This document shows positions 55,211 to 64,000 of a stretch of 64,000 nt of DNA, in pieces. Below the pieces are notes generated by a model that had not been told where the DNA came from, ran no database searches, and saw only the letters and a program-made list of their open reading frames with translations. The translations under genes were made by a program, and so were the position numbers. Numbering within the stretch: position 1 is the stretch's first letter; each line of letters opens with the position of its first letter. This stretch comes from Bathynomus jamesi (lineage: Eukaryota > Arthropoda > Malacostraca > Isopoda > Cirolanidae): contig JAJOZX010012274.1 in the NCBI GenBank assembly GCA_023014485.1, forward strand, positions 44,630 to 108,629. Direction: 5' to 3'.

Positions 55211-55535
55211 GCGCTGTAAATCTGGCATTCATTCACTATTATTTGAACTCCTGTGGTTTGATTGGTTGAAGATTGAACTCGGATTCCGAGGGGCTCAGGT
55301 TCGACTCTCATCCGTGTTGCGATCGAAGTTGGACCAGCAACTTACTCCGATTGGTCAGTAATTTGGGATTTATGCCCTCCCTCTACGTACAGAAATGAGC
55401 TGTGGATGTTACTTTTAACATCCACTACGCTTTTCGTAAGCGGATCAGTTGTCTACTACGCAAACCCACCCATCGTATATTCTAATGAAATAGCATCAGA
55501 TTTAACGTTAAAAATATTTCTCTTACTCATGCGCT
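55211..55535. other. No gene seen
   Basis: Mixed-composition spacer; a block CTCAGGTTCGACTCTCAT near 55290 has a B-box look but no A box was found. Confidence 0.35.
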
Positions 55536-55765
55536 TCGGTGGTGTAGTGGTTAGCGTCGCTGACTACGAATCCATCGGCCCCGGGTTCGAGACCCGGTGA
55601 CGGCAGCTGGCGCAGGGCAAAACCTAGCTGTTCATCCTTCCACACAATAAAGAAAGTGGTTGGTAGATAAATGGGTACCCTAGGTGGCCTAATGGTTAAG
55701 ACACTGGGCTACTGGTGAGGCGTGATTCGGATTCCACTTTACACTGCAGGTCTAAGGTGGAGTGA
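55536..55765 (+). mobile_element. Dimeric tRNA-derived SINE, uninterrupted
   Basis: Unit one has an A box (TGGTGTAGTGGTTAGCGTCG) and a perfect B box (GGGTTCGAGACCC) 50 bp apart, followed by GTTCATCCTTCCACACAATA. Unit two has TGGCCTAATGGTTAAGACAC and GATTCGGATTCC. The acceptor stems do not close, so these are polymerase III promoters of a SINE, not tRNA genes. Confidence 0.8.
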
Positions 55766-56582
55766 AAATAAATGAAACACGGTCCCTGATTGGACAATTC
55801 AAAATTAGCATAGTAATTGATTGAATCTAACCCAACTAGAACCGAATACACATTGATGAGGAATGTACAGACGCCGCCTTGGTAGGCGGAGACTTCTCTA
55901 AACTTAACAAACATTTTCAAACTTCATTCAGTTACTATTCCCTTATTATTATTATTAGAATATATAACAAAAGTGGTTGACGAGATTAAATAAACATGAC
56001 AAATGTCCTTAACTTTATTTTCCTTAATTTTAACGATAAAGGAAGGAGAAAGTTAAACGTAATACATTCATAATCTAAATATTTGAAAAAAGAAAGCATT
56101 CCTTACGAAAAAAAGAACAAATGGAATTATTTTAAGATTTTCAAATTACTTAAACTTTACAAATTTGCAGTTTTGCTGACACTTCACACGCACAAATATG
56201 ATATCAAACGCTTTTAAATGGACTATAGTAAAACATACATACATATTATATATATATATATATAGCCTGAAATTCATTTATGAAACTTAAACTTACATAA
56301 TGTTCCCTATAATATCAAAAATCACGTTAAATGTATGAGAAATCTAATGCAATTCATCATTGATAAAATATATATATATAATCACCCCATATATTGTATA
56401 AAATCTGCCAATCTCCTCCTGATGACGATGGTTTAAATAAACTCAAAGTACTCTGGAGATGCTTCTTTTTTTTTTTTTTAATATTTGTTTAAGGACTTCA
56501 ACAGTACATCGATATTATTATTTAGAGCAGAAATAAATATTGTTTACAACTGATTTCACATTCTTTGTGAAGAATTTTTTGG

Positions 56583-56613
<31 letters not shown>

Positions 56614-56894
56614 ATCAATCATAGTTATTTATAATAATTATTATTATTATTATTATAATCAGCATCATCATTAATGATTAACATACTGGAATTATCGTCC
56701 CGAAACCCTTAATAAAAACAAAGCTAAATTTGTACACTTAACATAATGGTAAAATAATGAAGTATTTTAATAATAGTAAAATATAATATATAACTTAAAT
56801 ACTTATATGACACCTAAGTCATATTTTACACACGTACGCAGTCATTACATACAATAAGCTTTATTAGTAATATATATATATTTATGTATATTTA

Positions 56895-56948
<54 letters not shown>

Positions 56949-57516
56949 TATATATATGACCAACTCCGAAGATATCACAAAACTGAAAACATATTCAGAG
57001 GAGGAGAAATAGAAAATAGGGGTGGGGGTAAAACCCTACAAAATACACGTATCAAGGGATGGGTTTCTACAGATCTTTGTATATATCCCTCGAGTATCGA
57101 GAAAAAAAAAAAAAAAAAAAGTCCTAGATTCCTTATCAGTTCTCCTTATCTATCTCAAGACTCCGAGGGTCCTACTTTCGTAGCCAGTTCTTGAACCTTA
57201 TCTTAAATCCTGGGTTCTAGATCTTTCGCTTCTAGATGTCTCCTCTTAAGTCATTAAAAATCGATTTGCCATATGGACTTCGTACGTTAAAATAATTACA
57301 TATACAAACGAAGAATTCTCACAAATTGACGTAAGCTACGAGGAAACTTCCGCAGGATGAGATAAGTGCGAGTTAACGTACGTCATGTTAACCTAACTCC
57401 TCTTCGTTAACGTATGTTAACGCTTAAAAAGTTAACCTACTCGATAATAAATACGTTAAATTAACTTACAATAATGCAATAATTGGGCCACTAATATTTG
57501 AATCATTTAAAGAAAC

Positions 57517-57558
<42 letters not shown>

Positions 57559-58008
57559 GTGCAGTATTTAGAATCACGTAATTAATGACTACAAAAGTTC
57601 CTCCATTTTGTAGCGATTAAAATATTTAATGACGTGGCAATTATGCTCAGCTCAAATTACACTACCTATCAGAAGAGCAATGACACAGTACCGTACATCA
57701 TCTACTTTTATACACAATCTATTTACAAAAAAATTACTAAATAATGTAGAAAATAAATTAAAAAACAAAAATATACCGAACCAATTTGAATTTGATAGCA
57801 AGTTGGTTTTTCAAACCTCTTTAATTCAAAAATACTAAATTTAAAATTATGATGATGTGTAGAGCAGCAATTTATTATGAAAAGTTAACTAAATGAGGTT
57901 CTATTTGCTTGAACCCAAAATGTACGCAAGAATTTTCAAAATCTGGAAAAATAAAAGATGGAATTAATTCTATTATTATTATTATTATTATTAGATATAT
58001 TGTAATTT
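55766..58008. other. AT-rich region without a recognised gene
   Basis: Holds poly-A (56582-56611 and 57101-57120), (AT)n tracts (about 56911-56943 and 57523-57555) and (TTA)n. GTTAAC/CGTTAACGTA words recur at 57370-57470. The open frame 57629-57838 has no recognisable motif. It could include an untranslated exon, but nothing shows it. Confidence 0.45.
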
Positions 58009-58261
58009 GGGGCGATTTTGGCTCAAGGGGTGACATTGACCACTTCTTAAAAAAAAACCTGGTTTTTCTGCTGACAATTGTCACAACATAACTCGCGAGT
58101 TAAGAATATAGAGAAAAAAGTGTTAACAAAAAAATGGCATTTTTAATCTGGAAATTTGCCTGCGAGTGCTTTTTTCCACGAAACTTTTTGGCGCAAAATA
58201 CATGAAACCAATTTTTTTTATAAAGAAGTGCCAATGTCACCCCTTGAGCCAAAAATCACCC
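58009..58261. mobile_element. MITE with ~40-bp inverted repeats
   Basis: Left arm GATTTTGGCTCAAGGGGTGA at 58014-58048 and right arm 58223-58261 are inverted copies, both running into ACATTG..CACTTCTT. The 170-bp middle is AT-rich. Target duplication not resolved. Confidence 0.75.
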
Positions 58262-58434
58262 GACAGTATGGTATTAAAACTAAACATTTAGATATACAAA
58301 ATATTAAATAGTATTAACTTTTTATGTATTATCTCACTCAGTAGCATTCCCGGTTCATTCCACGACGACACTCGTATCCTGGAGTAAAAATGTCGAAAGA
58401 GGCAATTTTTAAATATGATATATATCTATTTCCA

Positions 58435-58660
58435 TTTTATGCCATTCCCATTCTCATCCATGGCTTTCCCACTTTGGTCCACGCTCGGTTAGGTTAAGAA
58501 ATAATAGGGATTCTCATTTGCCACCTTTACCGCAAAAGCGGATGCGAGTGACATTGTTTCTTCAATTGAGGAAAAAAACCCTATTTCCTCAATTGTGGAT
58601 GTCTCACTTGGCGCATTCTCAATTGCGGACTGAGAGCGGGAATGGGAACGACACGGAGAG
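58435..58660. repeat. Interspersed repeat, copy 2
   Basis: ATGGCTTTCCCACTTTGGTC, the GGTTAGGTTAAGAAATA block and GCGGGAATGGGAACGACACG correspond to 55010-55210. An internal inverted piece (CCTCAATTG / CAATTGAGG) lies at 58560-58600. Confidence 0.6.
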
Positions 58661-59449
58661 GTAAGTGATAACTTTTTTTGTTTTTAGAAATTGTTTCGAG
58701 ATGAGCTTTTATCCGAATCTGCACGTACAAAACCAGTGACACTTTCAATGTCGGGTGGTATGTGGCATTATAGAAGGCGACTGTAGACACCAATCGACCA
58801 GGGAAGTACTCCGGGGTGACGTCAGACGGGGAGAGGGTGTGCTGAAACTCCCGTCTCTCTCGTCACTGTTCCCTTTAAGTGATCTTTTTCCGTCTCATCT
58901 ACCCTGTGAGCAGTCCAGCACGCTCTCAAACACGTACTTCTCCACCTATTCCTGCCTACACATACACGCTCTTTTCAAAATTTATTAAAATAAAAAGTGG
59001 CATCGTTGAGCCTTGAAGACCTTGTTTTCGACTCTCTCCTTCTATGGAGGGGTCACTTTTGCGGGCGCTCGCTCTTGGCCCCCTCTTTCCTACATAAAAA
59101 AAAATTGTACAGTAAATCGAGTGTGCAAGACTGGAAAGTAGCGAGCATTGGTGAAACGAAAGATGTATAGGACTACATCTTTGGGTAGAATTTGTACAAA
59201 AAATCGTGTGGATCTTCAAATCCATGAGGCGATGCGAGTCACATATGCATGACACGGCGATGAATAAGTACCAAGAATGATTTTCAATTAGAAATTATGA
59301 CAAAAATGTAACACTACGATCCCAATGGTCAATTTTGAAAGCTCTCACATTCGCTCACTCATTATTAAGTAACAGCCACCGATTGGTTCACACGTTTCAT
59401 AAGCGTCCTTAAACTCCAGTTTTCTTTAAAAAAAAAACCATTACATATA
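58661..59449. other. No gene recognised
   Basis: Mixed composition with short open frames on both strands; none has motifs or splice support. Confidence 0.4.
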
Positions 59450-59572
59450 TATATATTTTTTTCCTCGATTTACCGCCGATTCGTACCTAAAGAGGCGGTA
59501 CATATCTCGGCGAGGAAGTGAGTGGGTGATGTTACTGTGCTGGGGGTGGTAAACTAGGGGACTGAGTAGGGG

Positions 59573-62500
59573 TCAGTCGATGGATAGTGGGTAGGAAGGG
59601 TACGGTTTCAGATGCGATGGAGCAGATGGGAGTGAGTAAGGAAGAGGAGAACCGCTTCCGCTGAAAAGTGGGGGCCGTCGGCGAGTATGGATCGTAGGCA
59701 GTTGGGTATGGGATTTTCGGCCGAGAGAGGGGAAACACCCGCGACGGAGAGCGGACAACTTTGAGCATTCGACCAGGAGGTGTAAGACAGTAATAGGGGT
59801 ATGGCAGGTAGGGCAAAGCGGGGCTGGCGATTTCGCCATAAGGTGTCCGTGGGTGATGCGGGTGTGACCTATGTGGAGACGGGCTAGGATTACTTCTTTA
59901 TGGCGGGACCGGTGGAATGAGGAGGCCCAGTATCCTATTTGCGGTTTGATCGTGTGGAGTTTATTTTGTGTGGCCTGGTCCCATTCCCGCTGCCATATGG
60001 AGCGGAAGTAGGAGCGGAAAGCCGGGAAGAAATCGGAGAAGGGGAGAAGTCGGGAGGAGGCCGGCAGTGAGCAGGCCGTCTTTGCTGTGCGGTCCGCCGC
60101 CTCGTTACCCTGGATGCCGACATGAGCCGAGACCCAGCAAAATGCGATTGTCTTGTGCTGGAAGGTCGTTAAAAAGTGGAAGGTTTGCTGGTTGGTACAG
60201 ACGAGCGGGTGAGGGGAGTTAAATCTTTCTAGGGAGAGAAGTGCACTTTGGGAATCCGAATAAATGACGAAAGAGCTGACAGAGTGGGTGCGCACAATAT
60301 CGAGGGCCTCCGTAATGGCGAAAAGTTCCGCCGAAAAAACGGAGGCCTCGCGGGGCAGGCCGACGCCCCGGGAAAGTGGCTGGGACAGAATCACCGCTGA
60401 GGAGGCCACACTAGCTTCCGAGCGGGAACCATCTGTGTAAATGGCGATTGCGTCCGGGTGTTGGGTTGCGTGTTCGCGGAAGAGTGACCTGTATATCATG
60501 GCGCTCGTGGTAGTCTTCGGTAGGGCACACAGATCTTTGCAAAACTTGATAGGGGTTAGGATCCAGGGGGGGTAGATGCTGAATGAAATGGGGATAACTG
60601 AGGGGGCGGGCATGTTGAAAAGATCAAGGGAAGAGCGGACCGCTTCAGTGAAGTGCCAGCTCCGTCCCTGAGGTGGTAGTTCTGAAACCGCCGTGCCCAG
60701 AAGCGAAGAAGGTAGCCTCTGTGCACGGAGGTATGTCCTCATGAGGAGTAGACCCCGTCGGAGGGCGAGAGAGAGATGATCGCATTCCACATGGAGGCTG
60801 GAGAGGAGCGGAAAGCACCGGTGGCGAGGCGGAGGCCTCTATTAAGTACCGGGTCCAGGATACGGAGGCGGGCGTTGGAGGCTGAACCGTAAACTGCACT
60901 ACCATAGTCCAGCTTCGACTGTACTATGGAAGTGTAAAGGCGAAGAAGAGAGCGTCGATCTGCACCCCCATGTGGTGTGAGAGAGGTGATCCAGGAGAGC
61001 GAGGGGGCGTCGAAGGGGTTGCTTTAGGTGCTTGAGATGGGGAACCCAATTGAGCCGTCGGTCTAGGGTCATGCCCAGAAAACGCGTGGAGGGTACCACC
61101 TCAAGAGGACTGCCGTATAATGTGACAGAGGGTAGAGGAAGGGTTGTGGGTCTTCTTCTACTGAAGACCATACACTTGGACTTGGGGATGGAGAGGCGGA
61201 AACCCACCGACGACGCCCACCTTTCCACCCGGTAGATGGCGAGCTGCATTTGCCGTTGAACGACAGACGGTTCTCGCCCTGCGAAGTAGATTGCAAGGTC
61301 ATCCGCGTAAATGGAAGAGCGGATGGTGGGTGAAAGGCATTGTGAGACCGTGTTCATCACGACGGAGAAGCAGAGAACACTGAGGATGCTTCCCTGTGGG
61401 ACCCCGTCCTAATGCACAAAGGTGTCAGAGAGGACTGAGCCCACCCGGACTTTAAAGGTCCGGGAAGAAAGGAAGCCCCTGATGAAGGTCGGCATGGCTC
61501 CGCCGAGGCCCAGATGTCGGAGCTGACCGAGGATCATTGCTCGACGGGTGGTGTCATAGGCCTTCTGGATGTAAAAAAAAATTGATAGTACGAACTGTCT
61601 ATTGTCGAAGGCATCCTGTATGTCTCGGCTGAGAAGCAGGAGGGGATCAGTGGTGGAGCGGAATTGTCTGAAGCCCGACTGGGTAGACGGGAAGGAATTG
61701 CTATGTTCAAAGACGAACGATAATCGCGTAGCGACCATTTTTTCGAGGATCTTGCAGGCACAACACGTCAGGGCGATTGGTCTGTAGTTTGTGGGGTCCA
61801 GGGAATCTTTGCCGGGTTTGGGGATAGGGATGACGTGGGCCTCCTTCCACCTAGAGGGGAAGGCGCACTCTATCCATATGCGATTGTATAGGTCTAGCAG
61901 GAAAATTTGTAAGGTAGAGTGGATGTGTTGGATCATGCCGTACGGAATACCGTCCGGACCGGGACAAGGGGATCGTCGAGAGGCCAGTGCCGCCTGTAGT
62001 TCACGCATGGTAAACAATCGGTTGTAGGTGCTGTCTCTCCGGTGTGGAGAGTGGCTATCGTCAGGGGCGGGTACGGAATTGGCTGCAGAGGAAGAAACGG
62101 CGGCGAAGGTAGAAGCAAGGTGGTCTGCCACCGACTTGGGCTCACATAGGAGTCCGTCGTTAGTCCGGAGGACCAGGGGTCGGGAGGGGACATGTCGCCT
62201 CTCGACGCCCCGCACCTTCTTCCAGATGGTAGCCGAAGGTGTGTTGGCGGTGATGCCGGACACAAAGGCACGCCAAGAGGCTCGGCGCGGTCTTCATTGT
62301 GCGGCGGGCGATGGCCCTGACCCGCTGCATCTCCGTGCGATGGATGGGGAGTCGCGTCCGGTAGAAGCGCCGAGTTGCCTTCTTCTTGGCGCGCACGGCC
62401 TCCGCGCACTCCGGGGTCCACCAAGGAACCCGTCGGGCGCGGGGGTAGGCGGAGGATTGTGGTACGCTTGTGCTTGCGGCCGCTAGAACGACGGACTCGA

Positions 62501-63279
62501 AGTATGCGATGCACTCGTCGATGGATGGGAAGTGGGCAGTTGTAAGGGTGGTATAGTGTTGTCGCGGAAGCGGGCCCAATTCGCGTTGGTAGTAACCCAC
62601 CTTACCGGTACCCGAACAGTCTGGTCGGGTCGATTGAGGGTGAGTGAATGGGGAGATGGTCACTTCCATGGTCCTCTCGGAGGACTTGCCACGTGAAGTC
62701 TAGGAGGGCATCAGTTGAAACGAGGGACAGGTCTATACAGGATGGAGTGCAGGTGGTGGCATGGTAGAATGTAGGAGAGCCATCGTTGAGGCACTCGAAG
62801 GAGAGCTCGGTCATGATATCAGGGTTGGGGCCATATAGGTGGTGTGTGTCGCCCCACAAGGGGTGGCGACTATTGAAATCGCCCAGTAGTAGGAAGGGCC
62901 TGGGGAGTTGTTCCACGACTTCCACCAGGTCGTCGCGGGAGACTTGAGCGTGGGGGGGGGGAGGTAGATTGAGCAACGGTGTACTGTCTATCCAGGGAGA
63001 GCCGGACGGCAGTCACCTGTAGCGGGGACCGGATGGAGAGATTGTAGAAGGGGACTGCGTGGTGTACGAGGATGGCAGCTCCCCTTCGAGTGCAGGTAGG
63101 AGGCGGGGTGGCGATGCAAAAATAACCAGTGGGGCAGGGCATGGGCCTGGTCCCCAGGATTAGCTCCTGGAGACACACACACACCGGACGGGAAGTGGCA
63201 ATCAAGGAGTAAGGCCTTCATAGTTTGCAAATATTCCTCGACAGTTCCAGTGGACTATTGTGGTTTTCGGGGGATCCAT
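59573..63279 (-). pseudogene. I-type LINE ORF2: endonuclease, RT and RNase H, broken
   Basis: Starts MDPPKTTIVHWNCRGIFANY at 63279. Endonuclease pieces in several frames: VCLQELILGTRPMPC, GAAILVHHAVPF, FLLLGDFNSRHPLWGDTHH, GSDHLPI. The RT begins in the 62263-61409 frame (SPCPGPDGIPYGMIQHI, HVIPIPKPGKDSLDPTNYRP, YIQKAYDTT). A TAG at 61409 lies just before GVPQGSILSV in the same frame; YADDLAIYFAG is the catalytic box. A shift near 60970 leads to the RNase H frame (60790-59573): YTDGSRSEASVASS, FSAELFAITEA, IYSDSQSALLSL and VGIQGNEAADRTAK hold the four acidic positions and His. CPTCHTPITVLHLLVEC closes the domain. Target-primed retrotransposition was its role; several lesions make it inactive. 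Confidence 0.9.
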
Positions 63280-63388
63280 TAGTTGATGAAGGGGGATGGG
63301 TAAAGGTGTAGGCGCTAGGAGGTTGGAGTGTGAAGGGAGATCTGGAGTTCGCGAAATTGAAGGCTGGGTCGGGAGCATGGCTGGCTAT

Positions 63389-64000
63389 CTACCGTTCACC
63401 AGGGAAGGAATCGGTCGGCCTGTCGAACCCGCGGAGGTTGCGGGGTCGAGTCGGCCGAGCGAGACCGGAGGCGTGGATCACGGCAGGCAGAGGAACATCG
63501 TGGGCTGAGCGGGTCAGAAGTGCTTGACGGGCTTCTATGGGGGCCAGGGGGGGCACGTTAACCCCAAAAGTGGCGCTACCCCGCCTGTCCGGGGTCTCAC
63601 GGCGGACCCTAGGTGGTGACAGGGGGTACCAAAAGGACCGGGCGGGTGGGAGGGAGGGCGTACTCAGGGTAGCTGACAAGGAGGGGGCCGGGGATGTTGG
63701 GGGGGTAGGTATGGGGGTGGAAGGAGGTGAACCAGAGTGGTCTCGTGGAGGGGTGGAGAAAATGGCACCAGGAGGCAAGGGCAGATCCATGAGACTCGTG
63801 GGCGTGGGCGCGGCCGAGCTTCCCTCGGTCACACCGTGCAGCTGCGCCAGAGCCGCATCCACTGGCCTCGGGGAGAGGATATGTTCGGACTGGGTCTCGT
63901 CGTACGGGGCGGGTCGTGGATTCAGCCACTATTGTCAGAGTCTGTGGGGTAGAGTGGTGGGACTTCTGCGATGGGGGGGAGAGAGATGGACATAGTAGAC
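63389..64000 (-). pseudogene. I-type LINE ORF1, C-terminal part
   Basis: The minus-strand open frame ending at 63389 is Pro/Ser/Thr-rich (PPSTPIPTPPTSPAPSLSAT) and probably the linker C-terminal to the nucleic-acid-binding part of the LINE gag-like protein. No CCHC knuckle is seen in the part inside the window. It lies about 110 bp before ORF2, the expected arrangement. The upstream remainder is outside the window, so whether it is intact cannot be judged. Confidence 0.5.

Larger units (their letters stand above)
59450..64000 (-). mobile_element. I-type LINE with RNase H, 5' end outside the window
   Basis: The minus-strand order is ORF1 tail (from beyond 64000), ORF2 endonuclease, reverse transcriptase, RNase H and Cys motif, then a 3' UTR ending in an (AT)n tail near 59450. 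It is markedly GC-rich compared with its AT-rich surroundings. The RNase H domain and the IVHWNCRGIFANYE start place it with the I group of LINEs. Confidence 0.88.

Noticed and set aside
55536..55610. Functional tRNA gene
   Set aside because: A and B boxes are good but the acceptor and anticodon stems do not close, and the unit continues into a SINE tail present in a second copy.
56395..56470. Hammerhead ribozyme from CTGATGACGATGG
   Set aside because: No GAAA core at the right place after a stem; pairing of stem II is poor.

Overview
The window looks like repeat-rich arthropod DNA, most likely from a crustacean. That is inferred from content, not from any marker gene: GT-AG introns, a tramtrack-type BTB exon pair, and a mix of CR1-type and I-type LINEs, Penelope-like fragments, mariners, hAT elements and tRNA-derived SINEs. 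The background is AT-rich with many (AT)n tracts. No rRNA, functional tRNA, CRISPR or prokaryotic operon is seen.

Host content is small. One minus-strand gene is supported: a BTB/POZ protein whose two BTB half-exons (29379-29172 and 26563-26372) join in phase 0 to about 127 residues. A hydrophilic linker exon follows (26023-25615), and a further exon with good splice sites lies at 18092-17828. The phases of the last two do not join, so at least one exon is missing from this model. Any zinc-finger or other C-terminal exons are not visible.

Almost everything else is mobile DNA. 1-1366: LINE tail. 1537-4381: DNA element A with one transposase-like gene. 5100-6330: decayed LINE. 9.2-10.9 kb: Penelope-like tail and a decayed gene ringed by a repeated motif. 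11.3-14.1 kb: CR1-type LINE. 14.4-17.7 kb: a foldback hit by a hAT element that itself carries a mariner and a hammerhead-bearing inverted repeat. 19121-24570: a 5.45-kb two-gene transposon (element B) inside the BTB gene's large intron. 26.7-28.5 kb: three small DNA elements in the next intron. 32-39 kb: hAT, Penelope, foldback mariner, mariner and pogo-like units. 39541-41064: a 762-bp tandem duplication. 41047-42937: mariner split by a hAT element. 44090-49108: nearly complete CR1-type LINE. 49873-53060: three nested DNA elements, the innermost with an intact transposase. 53.2-55.8 kb: foldback MITEs and dimeric SINEs. 59450-64000: I-type LINE with RNase H, running off the right edge.

The best candidate for an undescribed system is element B. 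It has 18-bp perfect terminal inverted repeats, a perfect 8-bp target duplication (ATACATAT), an inverted pair of subterminal repeats, and two divergent genes. The minus-strand gene is homologous to the single gene of element A and carries hAT-like landmarks. The plus-strand gene belongs to a different family with Cys motifs and Asp/Glu positions that could form a second RNase H-like nuclease. Both genes are frameshifted here, so this copy is probably dead.
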